From positions 183,207 through 200,979 of the forward strand of contig BEXV01000120.1 in the NCBI GenBank assembly GCA_003118195.1: a stretch of DNA of 17,773 nucleotides, written 5' to 3'. Shown here piece by piece: positions 8,640 through 16,234 of the stretch (positions within the stretch are counted from its first letter, which is position 1; each line of letters starts with the position of its first letter). The notes under the pieces were generated by a model. The model was given only the letters and a program-made list of their open reading frames with translations. It was not told the DNA's origin and searched no databases. The stretch comes from Hemicentrotus pulcherrimus (taxonomy: Eukaryota > Echinodermata > Echinoidea > Camarodonta > Strongylocentrotidae). The position numbers were made by a program, and so were the translations under genes.

Positions 8640-8895
8640 TCATACAAATTCCTATGTGCAAGTTCTATGAAAAGAGGGCTTTCCTTGATTTCGTTCAAGA
8701 ATTGTAATCACGGCTAGTGGGAATCCCAGAAAGTATAGATGTTAAAGAATGAAAGGAATTTTAAACGAAGAGGAAAAGAAAGAAATGACGGAAGAATGAA
8801 GAAGAACAACCTAGCACTCCATCCTGCAATTGCTAGGGGATCGCATGAGATTAGGGTGAATCCTTCCCAAGGGTCCCGGCTTACAAGGAGTTGAT
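8640..8895. other. Noncoding stretch, A/G-rich patch
   Basis: A purine-rich segment at about 8745-8810 (gaagaggaaaagaaag-like). Otherwise nothing is recognised. Confidence 0.4.
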
Positions 8896-8896
8896 A

Positions 8897-9133
8897 TCCA
8901 TCGCAACTTATTTGCGATTGAAATCAATCGCAATTACATGTATGTACATATAAAGAGATAGACAGAAAACTTGCGATTGATTGGAGGACTTGCGATTGAT
9001 TGTGCAAGTTGGAAACCACAAGATAACCACAAGATTAATCGCGCATATTTTGCAGTGCGCGCAATCTCGTGGTGTGGAAACCAAAAGATAACCACGAGTT
9101 TTGCGTGTTCAAATGGGGCAAACCACAAGATAA
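8897..9133. repeat. Clustered repeat: TTGCGATTGA units and AAACCACAAGATAACCAC units
   Basis: TTGCGATTGA occurs at 8912, 8971 and 8990 on the plus strand and inverted at 8924, so 8912-8933 is a near-perfect 22-bp palindrome with a 2-nt centre. A second unit, GGAAACCA(C/A)AAGATAACCAC, occurs at 9011 and 9076 (65 bp apart), with a shortened copy near 9118. The overlapping open frames on both strands here follow from the repeats and are not treated as genes. Confidence 0.6.
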
Positions 9134-9176
9134 GTGTGTGTGTGTGTGTGTATGTGTGTGTGCACGCTTGTGTGTG
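9134..9176. repeat. (GT)n microsatellite
   Basis: GT dinucleotide tract with a few substitutions, directly joined to the AAACCACAAGATAA repeat. Confidence 0.9.
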
Positions 9177-9229
9177 TTATTTTGCCTCATTAAATATGCA
9201 TCAGATTGCACGATTTCAAGTTCAAAATT

Positions 9230-9360
9230 GCAAAAGCTTCCTACCGTGGGAGAGGGACACCCCCCTCCCACACCCCTCGCTCGGTCGCTTCGCTCCCTCG
9301 CTAGCGTTGGCAGCCCAGTCATTCCCCCAGGTGTTCGAACCTGTCTACGCCACTGTTTGG
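9230..9360. repeat. GC-rich dispersed repeat fragment
   Basis: Strongly C-rich (acaccccc, ccctcgctcggtcgcttcgctccctcgc), ending in gtctacgccactg. The string tacgccactg recurs at 14072. The composition contrasts sharply with the flanks and resembles repeat tails I recall from sea urchin noncoding DNA. No copy boundary can be drawn from one window. Confidence 0.4.
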
Positions 9361-10100
9361 ATCCATCGCAAGACTTTGTAAGACAGGGCCCAGAACATCA
9401 AAACCGGTCTGTACAGAATAAGGGGAGAGGTCGGGAACCAAGAGAAACAAACACAATCATATGAAATTAGATTTACTTTCTTTTAAACGATGACAAATGG
9501 TAGGTTAAATGTTAATTGGAATAACGTTCCGAGAGAAACTCATTCTGAGATGAATGCAGTATAATATATCTGAAAGGTATCTGAAACTGTTTTCATGATG
9601 CATTGAGCAATCGGAAATCATCTGAAAGGGCGATGCCTTGGCCGTCACTGAAGCATAGAATTGTTGCCCTAATTATGATGATGGGATGATTACTGCCATT
9701 GTATATCCAGACATGACATATGACATAATTAAAGGCGCGAAACACTGTTTAATGCTGCCTAGACCATGTGTATATGTGACATAATTAAACTAGTGTCCTT
9801 CATACCTCAGTTACACAACGAGACCGACTTCAGACCGACAACAAAAAGACACAATTAATGACCGAATTAGATATCACATTTTGAGTCAGATTAGAGTCGG
9901 ATTTGCTATGTGACAGAAGTATCTATATTTCTTTAAAGTAGTCTTAACAAGGGTTTGACATATTCAGATAATTAAGGGAATTCAGGGATATAGTTACGTA
10001 CATTTTTTTTTTTCAATGGACAATTGTTTTTCGTATAATATTCGATATCATTATGACCTTAAATTACGACTCTACTCATGATCGATGTTAAGGATACACG
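9361..10100. other. Noncoding stretch with small direct repeats
   Basis: acataattaaa occurs twice (about 9723 and 9780), each after a TATGTGAC- or TATGAC-like string. T-runs lie near 10004. No gene-like segment was found. Confidence 0.4.
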
Positions 10101-10102
10101 CA

Positions 10103-10744
10103 GTTGCCATGGTTAAAGACAGTCATATCCTGAACTATGTCTTCCAGCATACCCTATCAATGATCCATTCTGTGAGTCCTTTCCCATTTATCAGTATTTG
10201 CTTGGGAAATGGGTGGACTGCAATGTTGAAAACGATTTATGTAAATTTGTCCAGACAAACACTAGTGTTTACAATATAAAAATCAATTTCGTTGTACCAG
10301 ATCGAAAGCGACCGGTTGAAATACATGTGTATATTGTTTTTTTTTCTTTCTTTCTTGATTCTCTGATCAAATCAATACGCATTTCATTTTGAATTTGCAT
10401 ATTAATGATCGTCTGCATTTTAATTGTAATGGTTATATCTGAATCCGTCTTTATAATATTACTACCGGAAAACAGTCAATCGCTAATTGTATTCCATCTT
10501 CTTTAAAATAAATATACTGTATTTTAACTCTGTCATTTTTGTAATGTGATGATTAAATGCGATTTTCGATTAAATTCTGTAATATATGTGATTGTGGTGA
10601 TCAGATTTCTAGGATGCTTTGTCACCCGATCTGCTTTTATAAACCCTCTGACAGGTAGATACAGACCTACAATAAAAATAAAAAATCATTATATGAAGAC
10701 ATACGACCACATTCTTAACCGTTTGCTACTCTTGTTAATCTCCT
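10103..10744. other. Noncoding stretch with an isolated X-box half-site
   Basis: GTTGCCAT at 10103-10110 is followed by GGTTAA, an imperfect right half for an RFX site. The plus-strand frames at 10085-10392 and 10546-10752 overlap, carry no recognisable domain and sit in AT-rich sequence, so they are not called. Confidence 0.35.
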
Positions 10745-10980
10745 ATGATTGATTAATGTTAATAACCGTCGGGTTTTCAGCGCGTGCCATACATTAGTTG
10801 CCATGGAAATGTGGAGATCCTGAAGGCCCATTTATACGCCTTGCCGAAATGATGTCAAAATTTGGCTTCGGGAATTGCTCTAATTGGGCTTCTTTGTATG
10901 GTCTGCACGCTGCCTGTGCTCCCATTTACGCGACACGTGTCACGACTGCCCAAATAACAATTTGATATCGCCCACATTAA
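10745..10980. promoter_or_regulatory. Candidate cis-regulatory block with partial X-box and E-box palindrome
   Basis: Complex, less AT-rich sequence free of simple repeats. Motifs: TGATTGAT (Pbx/Hox-type, near 10747) followed by TAATGTTAATAAC (HNF1-like), GTTGCCATGGAAAT (10797, left half of an X-box), CTAATTGG, CTTTGTATG (TCF-like), the palindrome GACACGTGTC (10932-10941, E-box CACGTG) and AACAAT (Sox core). CATTTA(T)ACGC-type strings recur near 10829 and 10923. A regulatory role is inferred from composition and motif clustering only. Confidence 0.25.
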
Positions 10981-11139
10981 ATTTTAACACAAAAGTAACA
11001 GCTTTACTGATGCAGCATTCATATTTTTTCTTGCTTGTTTAAAAATATATAAAAAAAAGGGATTTAGCCGTTACTTTTCCTGCCTTTTACGCCATTACTC
11101 GCTGGCTGCAAACCTCAGGATTTGATAAATGTTCCTATT

Positions 11140-11250
11140 AAAGGGGAAGTTCACCCTGATATTTAGTTGGTTTTAATTGAAGTAGAAAAATAAGAGAAAC
11201 ATGTCAGTGAAAGTTTGAGCAATATCCGATTGGAAATAGGAAAGGTATAT
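11140..11250 (+). repeat. Echinoid-type dispersed repeat fragment
   Basis: It opens with AAAGGGGAAGTTCACCCTGA and continues through GTTGGTTTTA, AATAAGAGAAA, GAAAGTTTGAG and TTGGAAATAGGAAAGG. I recall this as the leading edge of a very common echinoderm noncoding repeat. No inverted partner end is present, so it is a fragment. This is the main reason for suggesting a sea urchin source. Confidence 0.55.
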
Positions 11251-11254
11251 ATTT

Positions 11255-11949
11255 TGCTTGTGATTTTGACTCGTTACACGTATAATACTCTGCATGTGCA
11301 TTGTGGTTCGTTGAATGTTATAATACTTAAGAACTATTTACAGAGACTAAACAGACATAGCCAGACAGCCTAACATGAATGATAACAGAAGAGCAAGAAA
11401 GAANGCTATAGCAAGAACTGTGCGACGTTTTTGCGTGCAATACTACATAGAAAAATAATCGATTCAAATTAGCGAAAGAGAACGAAAACTGAATTTAAGG
11501 CTCAAATCTTGTCGCATAGTGAAATGTTCCAGAGCTCTAGAGTTGGAGGGGGAGAGAAATATAAAACAAATGTTATGTAGTGCAAATTTGCGAGACACTT
11601 TCAGTGTCAATAGTGCTACTCATGATAATATCAATAGGGTAAAGTCGAACAAGTACGCTCTCATTTCAAGTGCGTCGCCATGGTTTCGAGCCGAGGCTAA
11701 ATGTAAGAATTCCACAAGATGTACTGTATGATTCAACTTTTATTTCTCCAAGAAACGCAAATATTGAACATGGAACATCGAAGTTATGACAATATATTAT
11801 ATGTAGTTGCTCTAGTGATTTTATTAAATTGGACGAACACGCCCTATGCGTGAGCCCTGCTCCGAGCTGATCGTGCCATTGCTAACATTCACAAATCCGA
11901 ATCAATCTTAATTTAAATCTTCTCACTATTTGCTCCTCTGTATTTCTAG
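11255..11949. other. Noncoding stretch with one ambiguous base
   Basis: An N lies at 11404. GTGCATTGTGGTT near 11298 partly resembles miR-33, but mismatches fall within the mature region and no hairpin partner flanks it. A 70-codon plus-strand frame (11519-11731) has a complex translation but no domain, splice context or promoter. Confidence 0.35.
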
Positions 11950-12022
11950 ATTTCGCTACGAGTGCACCGTGCACGGTGTGCTTTGTGTCCTCAAGCATTT
12001 TCAAGATGAAGACAAGTTCTAG
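11950..12022 (+). CDS. Weak terminal-exon candidate
   Basis: A strong acceptor-like stretch (gctcctctgtatttctag) precedes 11950. Skipping one base, the frame reads FRYECTVHGVLCVLKHFQ and stops at TAG 12020-12022. The translation is non-repetitive, but the other two frames are also open for about 20 codons and no upstream exon or nearby AATAAA was found. A 14-bp perfect palindrome, CACCGTGCACGGTG (11965-11978), lies inside it. Confidence 0.15.
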
Positions 12023-12570
12023 TTGAGCTATTACAAGTTATTAAAAAAACTCTTGAAGCAATTAAGAATGATTGAGAAGAATTTGTGTATACCGTGAGCT
12101 TTTAGATTCATCAACATGATGGGGAAATTCACTCAGTTTTGTTGAACGTCATATGCACTGCACACAGAAATTACGGCACTAAACACCCATGTGACATGAA
12201 TGTTCGGATAGAGTTTGGAAAGCAATCCTTTTCAGGGAGCATTTCTTCTATCATATTCCTTTAAAGATACATACAAGGAAAGAAAACTAGGATGTTATAT
12301 TTCAAATTTATCAAAACACAATCTTCTATTTATTATTGGATGGAGGTTTAGTTATATTTTCATTCTTAGACGTGTTTTCTTTTTGCAGCTACCGTATGTG
12401 GGATTTCTTAGAAAAGACATACTGTGTACTGTGGTTGGTATATTGTTGGTTTTGTATAAAATAGAAAGTGCCTCAGCAGGGAAAGTACTATTTCGATAAT
12501 GCATAAACATCATTAGCGTGAGACACATGGCCATTTAATGGAGAGGCTGGTACATGACTGGGAACTGTAT
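12023..12570. other. Noncoding stretch with a strong acceptor-like site
   Basis: cgtgttttctttttgcag before 12389 is an excellent 3' splice-site match, and the plus-strand frame 12215-12499 runs through it. The only donor downstream (TTG before gtatat, near 12437) is poor and the translation has no recognisable domain, so no exon is called. Confidence 0.35.
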
Positions 12571-12576
12571 TGTATC

Positions 12577-12617
12577 CCTCTCGGTTCCATCTTGCCTCTC
12601 CCGGTTCCATGTTACCT
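12577..12617. repeat. Two-copy tandem repeat
   Basis: CCTCTC followed by GGTTCCAT and then CTTG or GTTA occurs at 12577 and again at 12595, the second copy with two extra bases. It is a minor local duplication. Confidence 0.6.
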
Positions 12618-12619
12618 CA

Positions 12620-13084
12620 CATGAATTGAAAAGAAGAGGCAACGCGTATGGAGTTTGAAATCAAAGGCCAGAATTGTACTTCCTCGGTTGAAAAGCATTA
12701 TACTCCTCATACTATACCCTTGTCATTTCATCACACTTAATAAACAAATAACTTTAAAAATAATCCAAGTTATCATCCATGGATATTTACAATTTTTCAA
12801 AGAAATCCCGTTTTTTCTTTTTTTGGGTGATTTTCACTAATTTTCATTATGATAATGAAAGCGAATGTCATGTGGATATAATTTGATTTCTCTGAAAATA
12901 ATAACAGAGCTTCATCCTAGAAGACCTAGATTCCAATGAACGTATTGACGTATATTAAGAATGACTTTGTCTTTTGATAGTTAAACAAATAATTAATTAA
13001 AAACTCAAACTTCTTACTTTATTATGGCAAACTATCGGAATGCACATTCCTCTAACAATTTTAAGTAACCATGTACCTTTATCA
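12620..13084. other. AT-rich noncoding stretch
   Basis: Low GC, T-runs and frequent stops. Nothing recognised. Confidence 0.5.
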
Positions 13085-13330
13085 ACAACATAATGTTCCC
13101 TCATCTTCCATGTTGCCATAGCAACATTAAGAGGTGTTGATTACGGCGGCGTTTTTCCCCAGCGGCTTTGCTTGGCGCATTAATGTCCCGATGCCCCATG
13201 ACAATGTATCTTGGCGGGCGAACGAAGTGGATGATGACTTTGTAAACGAGCCCCCTGCGATCGCGTGTCCCTGTCGGGATACACACTCTCAATCTCTCGC
13301 CGCCCTTCTCTGGCCCGTCCATTCGTCTCT
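13085..13330. promoter_or_regulatory. GC-rich island with X-box and E2F-like sites, promoter or enhancer candidate
   Basis: A sharp rise in GC in an AT-rich region. It begins with the RFX X-box at 13112-13125 and carries TTGGCGCA (about 13172) and TTGGCGGGCG (13211-13220), both E2F-like, plus ACAATG (Sox-like). Open frames exist on both strands (plus 13134-13334, minus 13101-13322), as expected for GC-rich sequence with few stops; the plus frame contains an in-frame ATG at 13191 giving about 47 codons. X-boxes usually lie close upstream of ciliary gene starts, so a nearby ciliary gene start is possible but not shown. Confidence 0.3.
13112..13125 (+). promoter_or_regulatory. X-box, RFX-family binding site
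   Basis: GTTGCCATAGCAAC matches the symmetric RFX consensus (GTNRCC, 0-3 bases, RGYAAC) at every specified base. RFX factors bind such sites in promoters of ciliary genes in animals. Activity here is not demonstrated. Confidence 0.6.
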
Positions 13331-13747
13331 CTGACCTGGATTCTCTAGATTCCTCTTACCCAAACCGTGCTCCTGCCTTGTCTCCTAAATATTCTAAAAG
13401 CATCCGTCTTTGTAAATGTATGACGAGAGCGGAAAACGCGATATCTTTGGATTGAGATGAAGCAGAACATGTGAAGAGGAAGGGATTTTACAAACAAACG
13501 AAAAAGAAGACCAAAAAAAAAATAGTCGTCCGCATTACTCGCATGCCATGTCACAGCATCCAGCGATAAAATTAATTTCAACAAATATGATCTGCACTGT
13601 CGCATTGGATGACGTACCCACAACAGACCTTGCATGAACTAAATATCTTAGTAGACATGTAACATACTGTAGCTTTATAGGAGAACCTTGTCATGCTTTT
13701 ATTCATATTGTGGGTCTTTAGCTTGAGCTTTACTTACTTTTGCACAG
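13331..13747. other. Noncoding stretch, nothing firm
   Basis: A 96-codon minus-strand frame (13345-13635) has no recognisable domain, and part of it comes from an A-run (poly-Phe). A pyrimidine-rich tract ending ttacttacttttgcacag at 13747 forms the acceptor used by the next entry. Confidence 0.35.
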
Positions 13748-13888
13748 CAAATGGTTTGATACTCTGTTCAGTCGAATGTTTTTTTTCGACCGGGGAAGAA
13801 TTTCTAAGTCCTTAAAGAAAACTACGCCGCAGCATATTCACGAAATGATTATTACTCACCTGGAATACATTTGTCAAATGTATTCCAG
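13748..13888 (+). CDS. Possible internal exon, protein unknown
   Basis: A good acceptor (ttacttacttttgcacag) lies immediately before 13748 and a perfect donor (CAG before gtaagtg) after 13888. The 141 bp between them has one open frame from 13749, symmetric in phase (one base completes the first codon, two bases are left at the end). Its translation begins KWFDTLFSRMFFFDRGR and continues through KKTTPQHIHEM to ICQMYS: mixed, helical-looking and non-repetitive apart from three Phe codons in a T-run. No family is recognised and no partner exon was found. The 3' end lies within a near-perfect palindrome, which is unusual for coding sequence and lowers confidence. Confidence 0.28.
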
Positions 13889-13895
13889 GTAAGTG
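13853..13895. repeat. Near-perfect palindrome (hairpin)
   Basis: ACCTGGAATACATTTG (13858-13873) and its exact reverse complement (13875-13890) are separated by a single T. Beyond one mismatch, pairing continues for a few more bases on each side. Each strand reads a consensus 5' splice donor at its outer edge (CAG/GTAAGT on plus, CAG/GTGAGT on minus). Confidence 0.85.
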
Positions 13896-14225
13896 AATGA
13901 ATTTAATACACAGATGTCGAATCGTAAGTCTATGAGAACAGGCCAATTTCATCCCATTGCCCTTACTTCGGTTGTTCTGTAATAGTTATAGTTTAATATG
14001 TATTTATTTATGGGGCAGGTTAATTTCTTTGGAAGCTAGCCCGAGACACTTATGCCCCTATCAATTTATGGGTACGCCACTGCAATGATCTACGATCAGC
14101 TCCTTCACACAAATTGACAATTGACAATTTAAGAATATTTAGTGTATTTTGTATTCGAATAGGATCACGTCACGTATCTCCCTACCGTCATTTATTCAAC
14201 TTTCCAAAGAAATTTTCCCTCAAAT
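13896..14225. other. Noncoding stretch, short repeats
   Basis: The 10-mer tacgccactg at 14072 repeats a string from 9347. ttgacaa is tandemly doubled near 14114. No gene-like segment was found. Confidence 0.4.
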
Positions 14226-14227
14226 TA

Positions 14228-14253
14228 CTGAAGCAATATAGATATTGCTTCAG
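14228..14253. repeat. 26-bp palindrome
   Basis: CTGAAGCAATAT and its exact reverse complement ATATTGCTTCAG are separated by AG. The arms are perfect over 12 bp. Confidence 0.85.
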
Positions 14254-14259
14254 AAAAAA

Positions 14260-14604
14260 GTTTTTACGCATTTAAGTGGATACTTCCTGATTACCCTCCC
14301 CCGTCTTTGGTTATGGATTTAATGTGCTGGTAACACTCTGCTTAAATAATTGTATCTTTACATATTCAGGGGCAGATTTTGAAGCCCTATAGTTTTGCAA
14401 ATACATGTACGTGAAACATGGTTTCTCGGCAGTCAGGTAAAACAATACTCAACCATTAGACGTATATGGCATATCATAGTACAAATATCTGACCCGCAAA
14501 CAAGAGCAACATAAAAAACCCCAGTGAAATCTATATATTGCAAACATTAACGTGATAAAGAGGAAAACATAGTTGGGGTATTATTTAAGATAATTATAAA
14601 TAGG
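14260..14604. other. Noncoding stretch, splice-like pair rejected
   Basis: An acceptor-like tttacatattcag (14369) and a CAG/gtaaaac donor (14435) are present, but all three frames between them contain stops. Otherwise nothing is recognised. Confidence 0.4.
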
Positions 14605-14838
14605 TCAACGGCAACATTGAAATTCAACTTCATCATCACCTGAGATGAATGTTAAAGATATACATTTTTTTTGGAAATATGAACCCTCGCCGGGAGATAC
14701 CTCGCATGTGACGTGCTGACTTTTGGTATCTATTTCTTCATCTTCGGATACCATTTCAATATTTTGACAGGGTGGATATAATGTCATAGGAGTCCCGGCG
14801 GTTCCAATCTGTATGCGCCCTCTCGTTTGTTGTTCTAT
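14605..14838 (-). CDS. Possible terminal exon, protein unknown
   Basis: On the minus strand a good acceptor (aactattttcgcag) precedes 14838. From there the frame is open in phase 0 to a TGA at 14605, 77 codons. The translation starts IEQQTRGRIQIGTAG and includes an acidic stretch (VSEDEEID), a central HVTCEVSPGEG and a C-terminal EFQCCR. It is complex, uses all residue classes and has four cysteines besides the terminal CC pair or nearby, which suggests a secreted or extracellular protein, but I recognise no domain. An alternative internal donor (CAG before gtgatg) lies near 14634. No upstream exon was identified. Of the exon-like segments this has the most protein-like composition. Confidence 0.35.
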   Translation of the reverse strand: MEQQTRGRIQIGTAGTPMTLYPPCQNIEMVSEDEEIDTKSQHVTCEVSPGEGSYFQKKCISLTFISGDDEVEFQCCR

Positions 14839-14899
14839 CTGCGAAAATAGTTGCAGTTTATTAAAATTTGTATAATTATGTAGAGGGATGTGATACACT

Positions 14900-15243
14900 C
14901 ATCGTCACCCAAAATAGTCCCCAGTTATTTCGGGTCATAATTTTGTAACGGGTAAATCACTCGCGAAATGAAAAATAATACAGCTTATTGCCTCAAGGTG
15001 CGATTTTTGTTTCCAATGTCTCTCTTAAAAATGATGATGGTTGTTTTTCATAATTTTGTCCTGAATCCTGATTGTCAGTGCCATACTAAGCAGTAGAGAA
15101 GGTAGGATGAATCGTGTATTGGCTGGCTCTCAATGTGCAGTTGTGGTTTACTCTAAAATGGTCCTCGCAATCCATCTTGTTTTGTATGATTGTTTGTTTG
15201 TTTGTTTTACATCGGGGATAGGGTATATAATCTACTTGCGAGG
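14900..15243. other. Noncoding stretch, nothing recognised
   Basis: Contains a short GTTT tract near 15191 (tgtttgtttgtttg). Stops are frequent and no RNA gene or repeat family was seen. Confidence 0.45.
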
Positions 15244-15505
15244 ATCATGAATCCTTGGACTTTCAGCACGGACATGTGCCCCTGGGACAGTGTCTCCGGA
15301 CAAGCACTATACCCCTATATAGGACAATCGCCCACTGAACAACTTTTCCTCAGACAATTGCCCACTCATTCCTTTATTTTAGGTTTGAAAGTTAATCTTT
15401 AAAGAGGTACAGTTGCCTAATGATAGTTATCCAAGGGTAGTGTGTAGTTATCCGTGGATAGCGTATAGTCGTCTAGGCAGTTTTGTTGTCCAGGTAGCCT
15501 AGACG
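15244..15505. repeat. Degenerate repeat of GGACAATTGCCC-like units, ending in a hairpin
   Basis: Related units start at GGACATGTGCCCC (about 15270), GGACAGTGTCTCC, GGACAAGCAC, GGACAATCGCCCACT and AGACAATTGCCCACT, followed by TAGTTATCC twice (about 15425 and 15446). The segment closes with CGTCTAGGC (15470-15478) and its exact reverse complement GCCTAGACG (15497-15505), a 9-bp stem with an 18-nt loop. The plus-strand frame 15190-15402 lies over this repeat and is not credible as a gene. Confidence 0.5.
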
Positions 15506-15561
15506 TCGTGATACACTTTTATTATTACACAGTGAGAAGATAATAATGATAAAGGGGCAAG

Positions 15562-15777
15562 TTAAAACTTTTTTCCTTCTAAATCCCATACGATATTGAC
15601 CACATCTGAGATGTCATCATACATGTGATGATCGTATGGAGCTGGTAGCCTTTGAATCAGACAAAACATTGAATGTAAACTATTTAAGTTCACAATTCCA
15701 TGATGTAATTCAATAATAATTGGAAATGTATGAGACATACCTTTGGCTTTCCCAAAGACATCAATCATATTATACAA
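15562..15777 (-). CDS. Weak exon-like open frame, protein unknown
   Basis: A 71-codon minus-strand frame ending in YDDISDVVNIVWDLEG. Inside it, CCAAAG before gtatgtc (near 15738) resembles a 5' splice site and gattcaaag (near 15651) resembles a weak acceptor. It could therefore be read as one open frame or as two short exons around a roughly 90-bp intron. The C-terminal third looks protein-like. No domain or partner exon is seen and chance is a likely explanation. Confidence 0.15.
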   Translation of the reverse strand: MYNMIDVFGKAKGMSHTFPIIIELHHGIVNLNSLHSMFCLIQRLPAPYDHHMYDDISDVVNIVWDLEGKKF

Positions 15778-15779
15778 TT

Positions 15780-15985
15780 GTTACACTTTAAACCCGTTAA
15801 GTTGGAATAATTTTTCCTCATCTCTTCTCATGAAATGATTGTGACAATATGATTAATTCTTGATATATAAAGTTTATGTATTCTCAAAAAACGTTATTGA
15901 TCAATTTAAAAGAGTCAGTGATTTATCAATAAAGTTCTGAGAAAATATAAACTCTTCTGTCGGAATAAACAAATATTGTGATAAC
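15780..15985. other. AT-rich noncoding stretch
   Basis: Stops in all frames; nothing recognised. Confidence 0.5.
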
Positions 15986-15987
15986 CA

Positions 15988-16230
15988 ATTCAGATTCAGA
16001 TTCAGATTAATTTTATTGGTCCATTCGGAAATTCAGTTGTTGGCATTACATAGGCACATGAACAATATACAGTAGAAAATAATATACACTAATAGATAAT
16101 ACCCAGTAACAAATGAAAAGAGATTATAAAAAAATGATCCCAACTGTATATACATGTAGGCAACAGTGATATACAGTAAACCGCCCAGTCTGTCACCCTA
16201 TCTGTCTATCGCCGAACACATGGCATCAAT
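15988..16230 (-). mobile_element. 3' tail of a CR1/L2-like non-LTR retrotransposon
   Basis: On the minus strand the sequence reads GAATTTCC, GGACCAATAAAATTAA and then three copies of TCTGAA-type hexamers ending at 15988 (ATTCAG x3 on the plus strand). CR1 and L2 clade elements end in a short tandem repeat rather than poly(A), often just after an AATTTCC...AATAAA segment, and this arrangement fits. The 5' limit is uncertain: I see no intact reverse transcriptase sequence upstream (toward 16450), only stop-ridden frames, so this is a heavily 5'-truncated copy. Confidence 0.55.
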
Positions 16231-16234
16231 GCTT

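Noticed and set aside
9330..9347. GTTCGAACC string resembling a tRNA B box
   Set aside because: It is the centre of a local palindrome in a GC-rich repeat and has no tRNA context.
8934..9464. Cluster of open frames up to 136 codons on both strands
   Set aside because: They run through a GT microsatellite and clustered repeats; the translations contain VCVCVC or THTHTH runs and no domain.
11295..11315. miR-33-like string GTGCATTGTGGTT
   Set aside because: Differs from the mature microRNA in several positions and no complementary arm lies within hairpin range.
12215..12499. 94-codon plus-strand frame through a strong acceptor-like site
   Set aside because: No adequate donor downstream, AT-rich hydrophobic translation, no domain.
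13101..13334. Opposed frames of 73 and 66 codons in the GC-rich island
   Set aside because: GC-rich DNA has few stops, so opposed frames are expected; the plus frame begins at GTG rather than ATG and neither has a recognisable domain. A short ATG-led frame inside is noted but unsupported.
13858..13890. MicroRNA precursor
   Set aside because: The palindrome has a one-base loop and 16-bp arms, too short for a precursor stem-loop.
14369..14435. Acceptor and CAG/gtaaaac donor pair
   Set aside because: All three reading frames between them contain stop codons.
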